64,000 bases of DNA from JBBQFI01 sp038321775 (GCA_038321775.1 JBBQFI010000005.1:124001-188000); one strand, 5' to 3'. Positions 1-7,710 are shown, numbered from the stretch's first letter. The notes: a model not told the origin generated them from the letters alone. Translations and numbers: made by a program.

Positions 1-1
1 A

Positions 2-220
2 TGGTGCGCCGAGCCCAAGTCGCCTACTGAGCGTCTGGGGCGCTATAAGGCCTTTTGGGAAGTCTATCATGAAGAAGACGGTGATGATAACGTTCAAGGC
101 CGGGCAGTGCGCCGCTGCGCCTACATGCTTGCGCAGCTTTACCTTGAGACCGGCAACACGGCAAAGTGCCGTTGGTTCCTGAATTGGCTGGAGGAGCACG
201 ATAGCGGATTTCTGCGATGA
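2..220 (+). CDS. 3' end of a cassette-type gene, product unknown (partial)
   Basis: The second forward frame is open from the window edge to a TGA at 218-220 and gives about 72 residues, so the gene begins outside the window. The visible part is soluble and charged, with an acidic stretch (HEEDGDDN) and an amphipathic C-terminus containing LYLETGNTAKCRWFLNWLEEHD. I do not recognise the family. The gene stops 10 bases before an attC-like site and reads in the same direction as the following small genes, as expected for an integron cassette gene. The opposite-strand open frame over the same bases looks like a shadow. Confidence 0.55.
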   Translation, partial: WCAEPKSPTERLGRYKAFWEVYHEEDGDDNVQGRAVRRCAYMLAQLYLETGNTAKCRWFLNWLEEHDSGFLR

Positions 221-230
221 TCACGCCAAT

Positions 231-354
231 GCCTAACCAGACGATACAGCGAACGCCTACCCGTTGTTCGCTCCACACTTCTCATGACTAAACCATTCCA
301 CCGCCGATCACCGGTCGCCTCCGGTAAGCGTCGCTGATCTTCTTTGCGTTAGGC
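231..354 (+). other. attC-like integron recombination site 1
   Basis: The site starts with GCCTAAC (231-237) and ends with GTTAGGC (348-354), matching the attC outer boxes RYYYAAC and GTTRRRY and exactly complementary. Inside, a CGATACAGCGAACGCC-like arm after the left box pairs imperfectly with GCGTCGCTGATC before the right box, giving the interrupted L-box inverted repeat typical of attC. The next gene starts 2 bases after the core, as cassette genes do. The left end resembles site 2 at the same spacing (CCTAACC, three bases, CGAT, one base, CAGCGAAC). Confidence 0.75.
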
Positions 355-356
355 AT

Positions 357-740
357 ATGGGTTGCTCAATCCTTCTGCTCGCATTCAGCACATTGATTGC
401 TGGTTGCATGAGCGAAGCCGATCGCTACCAATGGAATCGTGCGCACGTCTATGTTTGCCCACGAGCGCGCAAGTTGGCGCCCACAGACATCGATTACATT
501 ACCCGACTCGTGGCGCACGCAACGCCCCTCGTCGCTGTCTTGATTACACCACCTGCCGGGGACGACTCGCTGAAGACGATCCTTGTACAGACCGTTATTC
601 GGAATCGCGAGGCAGATTGCGAAGAGCGCCAGTGTTACGGTTCCTGTACCGTGCAACGGACCGGGAGTAGTTGGCGTGTCACCGAATGCGCCGCGGGAAT
701 CAGCCCGAGCTTGTGGCATGCACTGGGATGCATGCCGTGA
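357..740 (+). CDS. Small putative lipoprotein, cassette gene
   Basis: The product is a 127-residue protein of unknown function. The N-terminus is a short hydrophobic signal ending in the lipobox IAGC with Cys17, so it is probably an outer- or inner-membrane-anchored lipoprotein. The mature part contains several cysteines (CEERQCYGSC, TECAAG, LGC), which could form disulfides in the periplasm. The ATG at 357 directly follows the attC core of site 1, and the stop is 3 bases before the left box of site 2, so the gene fits exactly one cassette. No related family is recognised. Lipidation is inferred from the motif only. Confidence 0.7.
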   Translation: MGCSILLLAFSTLIAGCMSEADRYQWNRAHVYVCPRARKLAPTDIDYITRLVAHATPLVAVLITPPAGDDSLKTILVQTVIRNREADCEERQCYGSCTVQRTGSSWRVTECAAGISPSLWHALGCMP

Positions 741-743
741 AAT

Positions 744-879
744 TCCTAACCTTGCGATGCAGCGAACCGCGGGCCGTCCTTATGCCTAGATTTGAGAGCT
801 TGCGAACGTCAATTCACGCTCGCGCGCTTGGCCGCGTGGGTTACTTTACGCTGGTTGCTGATCTTGGGTCTCGTTAGGT
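744..879 (+). other. attC-like integron recombination site 2
   Basis: The left box is TCCTAAC (744-750), with one deviation from RYYYAAC, and the right core is GTTAGGT (873-879). The inner arms GATGCAGCGAACC and GGTTGCTGATC pair imperfectly. The left arm shares CCTAACC-N3-CGAT-N-CAGCGAAC with site 1, which argues for a common attC family rather than chance. The following gene starts at 882, 2 bases past the core. Confidence 0.7.
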
Positions 880-881
880 CT

Positions 882-1358
882 ATGCGCGAGCTCATCGAGC
901 GATTCAGCTATCGCTTCCAACTCTGGCAAAAAGAGCGCTATGGCGAGCACTTGGGCGCCGATCCCACAGCACCCCGAAACCCTCTGCGGTTCATCGCCGC
1001 CGTCGCAGTCATCTCCATCATTATCGACGCAACGAGGCCGCTGGTTTTCCACCACTCATTCGATAGGGTCGCCTTTTTTCGAATTCCCGTCGCGCTGCTA
1101 TTCCTCGTACTTTATCAGCTTAGGTCTCGGTACGCATGGCACGTCGTGATCGCTTGGGTGCCCGTCGCTTTCTTCGCCTATTGGATTCTCCGATTCATTG
1201 GATACTTGCTGTATCAGCCACGCGTACATTCACCGCTCGGCGACATTGTCTTTGGATTGCTTCACGTGGCACTTTCCGCTGCCATTTTTGTTTGGCTGCT
1301 TCGGGTTCGCGAGCGTTGGTTTGGATATGTTCAGGATGCGAGTTCAGAACAGACCTAA
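882..1358 (+). CDS. Small integral membrane protein, cassette gene
   Basis: The product is 158 residues of unknown function. A cytoplasmic, charged N-terminus (MRELIERFSYRFQLWQKER) is followed by about four hydrophobic segments: one around FIAAVAVISIII, two around FRIPVALLFLVLY and VVIAWVPVAFFAYWI, and one around LLHVALSAAIFVWLL. The frame is open 30 codons upstream, but those codons lie in attC site 2. The ATG at 882, just after the core, is therefore the better start. The stop overlaps an ACCTAAT sequence and the next gene begins only 6 bases later, so the two genes may share a cassette. Confidence 0.65.
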   Translation: MRELIERFSYRFQLWQKERYGEHLGADPTAPRNPLRFIAAVAVISIIIDATRPLVFHHSFDRVAFFRIPVALLFLVLYQLRSRYAWHVVIAWVPVAFFAYWILRFIGYLLYQPRVHSPLGDIVFGLLHVALSAAIFVWLLRVRERWFGYVQDASSEQT

Positions 1359-1364
1359 TCATGT

Positions 1365-1613
1365 ATGACAGACGATGGAGTTCCGCTGACATTTAGTATT
1401 GGCGGACAGGTTCTGCAGCGCATCCGTTACGGCGATGAACGAGACGATTGGGGAGCAGATCGCAAACCCTGTCACGATTGCGGCGTCACCAAAGGAGAGC
1501 TGCACATCTTTGGCTGCGACGTGGAGCGATGTCCGCGCTGTGGAGGACAGGCCATCCATTGCGAATGTCTCTATGATGACCAACATGTCGACGAGCCACG
1601 CGCAAAGACCTAA
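1365..1613 (+). CDS. Small zinc-ribbon-like protein, cassette gene
   Basis: This is an 82-residue soluble protein with paired cysteine motifs: CHDCG near residue 37, then C, CPRCGG and CEC toward the end, plus nearby histidines. This suggests one or two structural zinc sites (inference). Similar short proteins with the sequence style GxLHxxGCDVERCPRCGGQ are known as uncharacterised proteins on mobile DNA. The ATG at 1365 gives a compact protein. The TAA stop (1611-1613) lies inside ACCTAAC, the presumed left box of the next attC remnant. The function is unknown. Confidence 0.65.
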   Translation: MTDDGVPLTFSIGGQVLQRIRYGDERDDWGADRKPCHDCGVTKGELHIFGCDVERCPRCGGQAIHCECLYDDQHVDEPRAKT

Positions 1614-1724
1614 CCATGCCATTCGGCCCAACGTGGACCGCTGAGAAGCGAAGTTTGAAGGAAGAATTATGAAGGATGAAGTAAAAGCAACGCTGCCTCT
1701 CGCCAGCGGTCGCTGTTCTTAGGT
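1608..1724 (+). other. Degenerate attC-like site 3
   Basis: ACCTAAC (1608-1614) and CTTAGGT (1718-1724) are complementary at six of seven positions. The right core has C where integron cores have the cleaved G, so the site may be inactive. GGACCGCTG (about 1631-1640) can pair with CAGCGGTC (about 1704-1711), but it is not at the usual L-box distance. The next gene begins 10 bases later. Spacing and gene layout support an attC relic, but the sequence support is weaker than for sites 1 and 2. Confidence 0.4.
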
Positions 1725-1734
1725 AAAGCGCCTT

Positions 1735-2187
1735 ATGCTTCGAATTGGTGCAACTCTTCTGTCGTTGTGGGCCGGCTTTAACCTCGTTCTGGCGCTCGGC
1801 ATTCTGTTTATGGTTCTCGTCCTCGGCAAGAACGCTGCTTGCCTGCTAATCCTCTATAAGGATATCCAGGCTGTTGGGATAGATCCTCGCGCTCTCGCGA
1901 CGATCAACGCCTTGGCCGTGGTATTCAACGCTTGTGCCGCGGCGATTTGCGCTTTGTCGCTAGTGGTTATCTGGATTGCCCTGGTCAGGCGAGAGGTATG
2001 GGCTTTTTGGGCATTAGCTGGCTCCCTCTTGTTCCTACAGGCAGCTGGATTCGCGAGTGACTCATTTCTCGCGCACAAGAATTTAGTCGCCAACATCGCT
2101 TCTTTAACCTTATTGCTTTTAGGTTTTGCAATCGCCGCCACGGATATCTTCCGCAAAAAAGATCCAAACCCGGGAGTTAAAGGTTGA
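1735..2187 (+). CDS. Small four-helix membrane protein, cassette region
   Basis: The product is 150 residues of unknown function with about four transmembrane segments: residues 4-30 (LLSLWAGFNLVLALGILFMV), about 55-82, about 90-106 and about 118-136. Its tail is short and basic-polar (FRKKDPNPGVKG). The ATG at 1735 follows the degenerate attC core. It belongs to the run of same-strand small genes but has no clear attC behind it, so the right part of the array is either eroded or not cassette-derived. Confidence 0.65.
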   Translation: MLRIGATLLSLWAGFNLVLALGILFMVLVLGKNAACLLILYKDIQAVGIDPRALATINALAVVFNACAAAICALSLVVIWIALVRREVWAFWALAGSLLFLQAAGFASDSFLAHKNLVANIASLTLLLLGFAIAATDIFRKKDPNPGVKG

Positions 2188-2225
2188 GAAATGCAAGTAG
2201 CGAATTTTTCAGGGAAAGGGATTAG

Positions 2226-2567
2226 ATGATTAGTAAGGCCACCAAACGCACTATCCTTCGCTGCGTTCACCTTGTCCTTAGTATTCCGATACTCGGTTAC
2301 ATTTATGGTGAGCCCTCGGACGTTCAACAGTATGCCTCCTTTGTTCGGGTTGTCTTCGTTCCTGTCATTATCCTTTCGGGATTTTGGATGTATTCAGGCG
2401 GGGTCTTCGCCCTCATGGGCGTTGCGCTATGGCTCGGCGCCTATCTCCTATCAGGATATGGGGCGGCTGTCCTGAGTCAGGTTGTGCTATTCGTCGCGCG
2501 GAAGACCTGGCTGGTGATTCGTGCGCGACGTTCAAAGGTCAGCGCTGACTCAGCTCCGTCTAGTTAG
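2226..2567 (+). CDS. Small membrane protein of unknown function
   Basis: This is a 113-residue protein with about three hydrophobic segments (around CVHLVLSIPILGYIYG, VVFVPVIILSGFWMY, and the stretch through GVALWLGAYLL to VLSQVVLFV). It ends in a basic and then serine-rich cytoplasmic tail (RARRSKVSADSAPSS). The ATG at 2226 is 38 bases after the preceding gene. I do not recognise a named family. The layout matches the surrounding small-gene array. Confidence 0.6.
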   Translation: MISKATKRTILRCVHLVLSIPILGYIYGEPSDVQQYASFVRVVFVPVIILSGFWMYSGGVFALMGVALWLGAYLLSGYGAAVLSQVVLFVARKTWLVIRARRSKVSADSAPSS

Positions 2568-2598
2568 ATGTGTTGGCCGCCATTAGCAATTGTGCGAT

Positions 2599-2868
2599 AT
2601 GAATTGCCCCGAATGCGGATCCATGAATGTTCAGTCGTTGGGTAAACGCAACTTCCCATATCCGTTCGCGCTTCTCGTGATAATTGGGCCCAGACTCGCG
2701 GTCTTACACCAGGCCTGTTCTCCGATCGACTATCGATGCCCAGCATGCGGCCTTCTTTTCGCGCGCAGGACCAAACTCGCTCGATTCTCACTTCTCATGA
2801 TCATCTTTTTCTTCGGAGGATTCGTCGTGCTAGCTGTGTTCCTTTCCTTGTGTTCGATCACTCCTTGA
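2599..2868 (+). CDS. Zinc-ribbon membrane protein of unknown function
   Basis: The product is 89 residues from ATG 2599 (an in-frame TTG at 2590 is possible). It opens with CPECGS and has a second knuckle, CPACGL, about 45 residues later, which together form a likely zinc ribbon. One strong transmembrane segment follows (FSLLMIIFFFGGFVVLAVFLSL). Such proteins are often membrane-tethered nucleic-acid or protein binders, but the role here is unknown. Confidence 0.6.
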   Translation: MNCPECGSMNVQSLGKRNFPYPFALLVIIGPRLAVLHQACSPIDYRCPACGLLFARRTKLARFSLLMIIFFFGGFVVLAVFLSLCSITP

Positions 2869-2920
2869 ACGTTCGTCGGTCTGGAGCCGAGCGGAATCAC
2901 AATTAGTTATGATCTAACGT

Positions 2921-3388
2921 GTGAGCCACGCACTTCTTTACGCGGTCGGCTTGTGTTTGCTCGCGCTCGCGGGCGAGGCATGTGCCGCAGGTGGGAATAT
3001 CAGGCAGCGAATGTCGATGCTGCAAAGACCGCGTTACTCTCCGCCGTTCTGGGGCTGGATAGTTATAGGCCTGTTCTACTATGTGGTCTGCTTCACAGTG
3101 CTTTACCGGCTTCTTCTTGCGCAAGCTACGGTTCCATTCCGCGTCGCGGCGATTGGGTTGCTCGCAACGATGATGCTGATCAACGTGGTCTGGAACTGGT
3201 TCTTCTTTCGCACCCGCAATCTCTGGCACGCTTTTCTTCTAACACTGCCGTATACAGCAATCGCGGTGCTACTTTTCTGCTCACTCCTAAGTGTCGATCG
3301 CACAGCGGCGACCTGTTTTGCGCCCTACCTTGTCTATCTGGGTTTCGCCAACATTTGGGGCTATTCCGTTTGGAAGCTGAACCAATAA
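2921..3388 (+). CDS. TspO/MBR-family membrane protein
   Basis: This is a 155-residue membrane protein with about five hydrophobic helices. It shows features of the TspO/MBR (tryptophan-rich sensory) family: PPFWGWIVIGLFYYVV early, the NVVWNWFFFRTRNLW block in the middle, and the terminal PYLVYLGFANIWGYSVWKLN block. Bacterial members bind tetrapyrroles or cholesterol-like ligands and act in stress signalling or transport; the ligand here is unknown. The GTG start at 2921 gives a clean N-terminal hydrophobic segment. It is the last gene before the terminator that separates the small-gene array from the pstS operon. Confidence 0.7.
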   Translation: MSHALLYAVGLCLLALAGEACAAGGNIRQRMSMLQRPRYSPPFWGWIVIGLFYYVVCFTVLYRLLLAQATVPFRVAAIGLLATMMLINVVWNWFFFRTRNLWHAFLLTLPYTAIAVLLFCSLLSVDRTAATCFAPYLVYLGFANIWGYSVWKLNQ

Positions 3389-3416
3389 CCGGGACACGAC
3401 GCTCCAACAACAAAAA

Positions 3417-3444
3417 GCCTCTCGGGAATTTCTCCCCGAGAGGC
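3417..3444. terminator. Bidirectional intrinsic terminator
   Basis: A perfect 10-base stem, GCCTCTCGGG (3417-3426) with CCCGAGAGGC (3435-3444), encloses an 8-base loop. It has AAAAA on the left and CTTTGTTT on the right, so it can end both the rightward small-gene run and the leftward porin-pstS operon. Confidence 0.85.
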
Positions 3445-3471
3445 CTTTGTTTAACCTAACCGGTCCCTGCT

Positions 3472-4284
3472 TTAAGGAATCGGAACAAAACCAACTTGTG
3501 CTGCAATTTTCTGCCCTGCCTTGCTGATGGTGAAATCGAGAAACTCCTTCGCGACGCCGTTCGGTTCGCCGTTCGTGTAATAGAAGGTCGGACGGGCGTA
3601 GGGATAAGTCTTCGCATGCACACTCTGCACAGAAGGCGTTGCGCCATCAATGGCCATAACCTTGATTCCACTCGCCTTCGTATAGGCGAGACCTACATAC
3701 CCAATCCCGTTCGGGTTCTTACCGACTTCGGACGCGATCTGCTCGTTGCCCGCCATCTTCTGCGAACCGGGCGCGTAGTCGCGCTTCTTCATCGCGAGTT
3801 CCTTGAAGTCGGAGTAAGTGCCTGAAGAAGTGTTGCGAGTATAAACGGAGATCTTTCCGCTCGCCCTACCTACTGCGCTCCAATCCCCGACCTCGCCGGT
3901 GAAGATCTGTTCTACCTGCTTTCTGGTCAGGCTTTTGATTGGATTGCCGGAATTCACAACCACTGCGATACCATCGTAAGCGACAATGGTCGGCTTCAGG
4001 TTTACACCTTTGCCTGAGGCAGTCGCAACTTCAGCCGGCTTGGCTCGCCGGCTGGCCGCACCGATCTGGGCGGTTCCGTCGATGATCGCCGCGATACCGG
4101 TAGTCGAACCTTCGGCCGCGATGTCGAAAGTAGTGCCAGGATGTTGCGCTTTAAACTGCTCCGCCAGTTGCGGGATCAGTTTGGCGCCGAGAGTATCGGA
4201 GCCTTTGATGACAAGGCGGTCTGCTTGCGCCTGAGCGCCGAACAAACATAGCCCAATAGCTAGTGCGATGTGTTTTATTTTCAT
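3472..4284 (-). CDS. pstS: Phosphate ABC transporter substrate-binding protein PstS-like
   Basis: This is a 270-residue periplasmic protein with a cleavable signal peptide (MKIKHIALAIGLCLFGAQAQA). The mature start, DRLVIKGSDTLG, and the segments AAEGSTTGIAAI, GAASRRAK, NTSSGTYSDFKELAM and NPNGIGYVGLAY match the PstS/PBP-like family, which binds phosphate through Ser/Thr/Arg/Asp side chains. No pstCAB permease or ATPase genes are adjacent, so it must cooperate with a transporter encoded elsewhere or serve as a scavenging binder. It lies 31 bases downstream of the porin gene and probably shares its Pho-box-like control site. Confidence 0.88.
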   Translation of the reverse strand: MKIKHIALAIGLCLFGAQAQADRLVIKGSDTLGAKLIPQLAEQFKAQHPGTTFDIAAEGSTTGIAAIIDGTAQIGAASRRAKPAEVATASGKGVNLKPTIVAYDGIAVVVNSGNPIKSLTRKQVEQIFTGEVGDWSAVGRASGKISVYTRNTSSGTYSDFKELAMKKRDYAPGSQKMAGNEQIASEVGKNPNGIGYVGLAYTKASGIKVMAIDGATPSVQSVHAKTYPYARPTFYYTNGEPNGVAKEFLDFTISKAGQKIAAQVGFVPIP

Positions 4285-4315
4285 GTGATAGGGTACTTAC
4301 TATTAGTTAGGTTGT

Positions 4316-5800
4316 TTAGAACTTCACGCTGAGGTCGGCCTGAAAGATTTGGTATTTGTTTAGCGGATTGATGGTAAACGCGTCGCCGGTTCCGCCGGTT
4401 CCAAGATCGTCGTCGATCTGCCAGCCATAACCGTAGGTGACTCCCGCTGTCACCGCATCCGTCACGGCATAGGCCAGGCGAACTGCGATGCCTTCCATGT
4501 CAACGCGACTGTCGTAGAGATCGGAATCAACGAGGTTAGGATCGAGCGCAAACTGATCCACGTGTTGCCAGAAAACGTCGAGTTGCCAGTCGTGTTTCAC
4601 TTTGACCTTACCGACACCGAATCCAATTTGGTAAGCGTAACGGTTGTCGCCTTTATCCGGATGTCCCGCAGCAGCGGCGCGTTCGTCGCCATCGAAGTTA
4701 ATGGCAAAGTCGCCAAAAATGCGCATCGGCAATTCGCCCACCTTCCAGCCAAATTCTCCGGGCATATCGAAAACGAGCAGACTGTTGATACCTGTCTGAT
4801 TACGCGAAGTGCGACCGTTGATCGGGTCGATAAAATCCGGATCGCCCGAGAAATGTTTGTTAAAGGTATCACCGTTACCGGTGTAGTTATAAATGGTCGG
4901 AGCTAATTGAAGGTAAAAAGTCTTAGGGAAGCCGATTTTCGCGCCAATCTGATAACCGAGCATATAGGCATCGGTGTTCGGAACGCCATTCGGTGCAGGC
5001 CCAAGCGTATTCTCAGGATTCGAGTCGTCATAAACGAACTGCGCGAAATTAGCGAAGAGATCGAGCGTGATGGTTTGCGGCTCCGAAGTCGTCCCGGCGT
5101 AAGCGACGGCTTTACCATCCTTGCTGGTTGAGGCAACTGAGGCTGCACTGGCTCCGCCGCCGCCTAACGAGATTTTGAAAGTGTGCTTCCATTGTTCAGC
5201 TACGCCTTCCGGATTGATGTCCGAATCCCAAACCATGGTCGTGTTAACGAACGGATTGGCCATCCTGCCGACGGTAAAGGTGAAGTCCTTCAGTCCTTTG
5301 TAACCAAGATAAGCCTGACCCACATTAATCGCATCGTCGTTCTTGGCGAAAGGACCGCTGCTCGAATCGCCTCCGAACGTAACATTAGTCGAACGCGGAT
5401 TCGTGCTTGTCTCCAGCCGCAGACCAAAAAACCAATCGTCCATCAATACGCCGCGCAAACCGAGGCGCAGCCGATAACGCGCTCGATTGCGCTGGCTGTT
5501 GTCGCCGAGGGCATCGACTGTGTTCGGCGCGCCGACTTCGCCGGTTCGAACCTCGTAACGCATGCGGGCGTCGCCATACAATTCCAACTCGGTGATTGGC
5601 GTGGATAATTTCCACTTACCCGCCGAGGTCGAAGAGACCTCCTTGGTCAGATCAGCGCGCACTTCTTCGGCTTCCTGGTCGGTAATGAGGTGCTTTTTCA
5701 CGAGCAAATCGAGAAGCGCACCGGCATCCTGAGCGCGCGCCGTGACTCCCAGCAACATGCCCACTGCGATCGTAAGTAGCGTAAATTTCTTAACAAACAT
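4316..5800 (-). CDS. Putative outer-membrane porin (Porin_5-like)
   Basis: The product is 494 residues with a signal peptide ending near TARAQD. A short helical N-terminal region follows (ALLDLLVKKHLITDQEAEEVRADL), as in the putative-porin family found beside PstS in Verrucomicrobiota and Acidobacteria. The rest is rich in alternating aromatic/polar beta strands (ELYGDARMRYEV, NRARYRLRLGLRGVL, YQIGFGVGKVKV) and ends in QADLSVKF, with the terminal Phe typical of outer-membrane barrels. Co-transcription with pstS and the upstream Pho-box-like repeats suggest a phosphate-starvation porin admitting phosphate or phosphorylated compounds; substrate choice is inferred. Confidence 0.82.
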   Translation of the reverse strand: MFVKKFTLLTIAVGMLLGVTARAQDAGALLDLLVKKHLITDQEAEEVRADLTKEVSSTSAGKWKLSTPITELELYGDARMRYEVRTGEVGAPNTVDALGDNSQRNRARYRLRLGLRGVLMDDWFFGLRLETSTNPRSTNVTFGGDSSSGPFAKNDDAINVGQAYLGYKGLKDFTFTVGRMANPFVNTTMVWDSDINPEGVAEQWKHTFKISLGGGGASAASVASTSKDGKAVAYAGTTSEPQTITLDLFANFAQFVYDDSNPENTLGPAPNGVPNTDAYMLGYQIGAKIGFPKTFYLQLAPTIYNYTGNGDTFNKHFSGDPDFIDPINGRTSRNQTGINSLLVFDMPGEFGWKVGELPMRIFGDFAINFDGDERAAAAGHPDKGDNRYAYQIGFGVGKVKVKHDWQLDVFWQHVDQFALDPNLVDSDLYDSRVDMEGIAVRLAYAVTDAVTAGVTYGYGWQIDDDLGTGGTGDAFTINPLNKYQIFQADLSVKF

Positions 5801-5914
5801 TGTTTCTCCTTATTTGGCGCGGCGGGTTAGACCGCGTTTCAGTTTCTCGCGGCGCCAGACTGTTTCTCGCGCCGATCCAAAATTCTTCGGATACGCAAAC
5901 GCTAGAGAGCGATT

Positions 5915-5943
5915 GTTACGATCGTATGACAGCCAAGTAACAA
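5915..5943 (-). promoter_or_regulatory. Triple Pho-box-like direct repeat
   Basis: On the minus strand three 7-base units, TTGTTAC, CTGTCAT and TCGTAAC, begin at exactly 11-base intervals and are separated by 4-base spacers. The middle one is a perfect PhoB half-site and the outer ones match at four and three positions. PhoB binds 11-base-phased CTGTCAT repeats. The site lies about 115-143 bases upstream of the porin start. Confidence 0.5.
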
Positions 5944-6045
5944 TCAGGTGAACTTCGAACCGCGTGAAATTCCACAGATCGCGCGAGCAGAATAAATTGC
6001 TGCTGCAATACAGCGGTCGTTGAGGCAAAGTCTCCTCATCTGAAC

Positions 6046-6432
6046 ATGAAAACCAACGGCGTGAGCGGAGGTTGCTACTGCGGCGCGGTGCGCTTTAGCA
6101 CGAAGGCGGCACCGTACAGCCAGTCAAATTGCCACTGCGAAAATTGCCGGCGTGCGGTTGGCACGCAAGCGATCGCCTGGGTGAGGGTGAAGCGTTCTGA
6201 CTTACAGTTCGAAGAGGGCGCGCCGACGAGATACAAAACCGACACGGAAGCGTGGCGAACTTTTTGTGGGAGCTGCGGAACGTCTTTGACGTATGAACAC
6301 GAGAGCACGCCCGACGAAATCGACATCACGACGGCGAGCCTGGAGCATCCCGAAGACTTCAAGCCGTTGCGGGATAGTTTCCCCGAAGAAAGACTGCCCT
6401 GGGTAAATTTGGTCGCCGAAGAGCGACGTTAA
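6046..6432 (+). CDS. GFA/CENP-V family zinc protein
   Basis: The product is 128 residues, the whole length of a GFA (glutathione-dependent formaldehyde-activating enzyme) domain. Zinc ligands are visible as CYCG near residue 11, CHCENC near residues 31-36, and CGSCG near residue 79. The family includes formaldehyde-glutathione adduct enzymes, but most short stand-alone members have no proven activity, so the substrate is not assigned. The ATG at 6046 is preceded by a 245-base region shared with the divergent porin operon. Confidence 0.85.
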   Translation: MKTNGVSGGCYCGAVRFSTKAAPYSQSNCHCENCRRAVGTQAIAWVRVKRSDLQFEEGAPTRYKTDTEAWRTFCGSCGTSLTYEHESTPDEIDITTASLEHPEDFKPLRDSFPEERLPWVNLVAEERR

Positions 6433-6459
6433 TTCTATTTGTCGTTAGGCAAACAGCTC

Positions 6460-7239
6460 GTGAAGAAAGTCATTAAAATACTGAAGAGACTGGTTCGCGC
6501 GCGCGATATCACGTTCGCATTCGGATTGGGGGAACGAGATGCCCGGCAATCGTTGCGCTGGAAGAATCGCCTTATCACTTATCGAAGCAAAACCTCAGAC
6601 CTTGCCCACATCGAGCGATTGCTCCTGCTGGGGGAGCGATGCGAGTACAATTTGCCGAGGAAAATTGACCCTCAGTTTATCCTCGATGCGGGAAGCAATA
6701 TTGGTCTGGCCACCTTGTTCTTCTCGGAGTTTTTTCCAAAGGCCCGAATTATATGTTGCGAACCTTCGCCAGGTAACCTCGAGCTCTTGCAATTAAATAC
6801 TGCTCACTTGCCGAATGTAACTGTTCTTCATTGCGCTTTAGGAAGGGAAACTTCCGTGGGGAACGTTGTGCAAAAGAGCGCTGGTAACTATGCCAATGTG
6901 AAGGTTGTAGCGAGCGCGACAGGAGACACGCCTATCTATGATTACAACCAGCTGTTGAAGGTCTCGGGTATTGCGTCTTTCGACCTCATCAAAATCGATA
7001 TCGAAGGAAGCGAGTACGGTTTCCTAAGTTCGATGAGTGACGACCACCTCGCGCAGTGCAAATGGGTCGTCGGGGAAGTTCACGGCGTTGATGAATGGCT
7101 GCTATTGGACCTGCTTTCGAAGCATTTCTCGATCGACATCAGAAAGACGATGGGAAACAAGCCGAGTAAGTTCCATGCCTGTAATCTGACGAAGATGGAA
7201 TTATTGGCGGACTTTGATCTTTCCATTCTACAGAAGTAA
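6460..7239 (+). CDS. FkbM-family SAM-dependent methyltransferase
   Basis: This is a class I methyltransferase of the FkbM type. The SAM-binding motif I is LDAGSNIGLATLFF, followed by the acidic motif IICCEPSP. The FkbM hallmark KIDIEGSEYGFL is near the C-terminal third, and WVVGEVHG follows. Family members O-methylate sugars or secondary metabolites; the target here is unknown. The frame is open from a TTG at 6439, but that segment overlaps a TCGTTAGGC motif (6442-6450), so GTG 6460 (KKVIKILKRLVRAR) is a plausible start. The true N-terminus is uncertain by 7 residues. Confidence 0.8.
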   Translation: MKKVIKILKRLVRARDITFAFGLGERDARQSLRWKNRLITYRSKTSDLAHIERLLLLGERCEYNLPRKIDPQFILDAGSNIGLATLFFSEFFPKARIICCEPSPGNLELLQLNTAHLPNVTVLHCALGRETSVGNVVQKSAGNYANVKVVASATGDTPIYDYNQLLKVSGIASFDLIKIDIEGSEYGFLSSMSDDHLAQCKWVVGEVHGVDEWLLLDLLSKHFSIDIRKTMGNKPSKFHACNLTKMELLADFDLSILQK

Positions 7240-7251
7240 CACGGAGCTTTT

Positions 7252-7683
7252 ATGAAAACACCTTGCAGCGACTACGTTGAGACAAGAGGCATGGGCTTCC
7301 TCGCGCGAATGCTGGATAAGATTCGTTTGCACGAGAAGGGGTTATTACCAGCGGGATACAATCTTGGATTTTCTGCACCGGACTGTTTCGACGCGCGCTT
7401 CTGCCGCTACTGGGAGGTCGATTATGACGGCCTGCTCAAACGCACGCTAGAGGGAGGCACTGACGAGGAGATCTTGGACTGGTGTTTCAAAGGTCGGACG
7501 CAGCCGACGGAAGAGCGGGTTCTCTTTTGGAATTCATTTGTCATCAAGCGAGGCTGGCGAGATGAAGCGAGCGACGAGGTTGAGCAGGAAAAAAGGGCGG
7601 CCGGTTTTGCCGATCGCGTCGATATTCAGACCTTCGTTGATTTTCACGACGCGGACGAAGGCAGAAAACCGAAATTTGCCTAA
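7252..7683 (+). CDS. DUF5069 domain protein
   Basis: This is a 143-residue soluble protein matching the DUF5069 type: RGMGFLARMLDKIRLHEKG at the front, then DFGAPDCFDARF-like spacing (FSAPDCFDARFCRYW), and EEILDWCFKGR in the middle. The family is common in Verrucomicrobiota and has no known function. It follows the FkbM gene by 12 bases on the same strand. Its TAA stop is embedded in the motif GCCTAACGA (7678-7686). Confidence 0.8.
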   Translation: MKTPCSDYVETRGMGFLARMLDKIRLHEKGLLPAGYNLGFSAPDCFDARFCRYWEVDYDGLLKRTLEGGTDEEILDWCFKGRTQPTEERVLFWNSFVIKRGWRDEASDEVEQEKRAAGFADRVDIQTFVDFHDADEGRKPKFA

Positions 7684-7710
7684 CGAACACCGCAGCGGTG
7701 AAACAAAGAC

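Noticed and set aside
24..278. Minus-strand 84-residue open frame at the left edge
   Set aside because: It overlaps the better plus-strand coding frame (2-220) and attC site 1, and its composition is unlike a folded protein.
3454..3460. ACCTAAC after the terminator as another attC box
   Set aside because: No matching core or paired arms were found within a normal distance, so it is not counted as a site.
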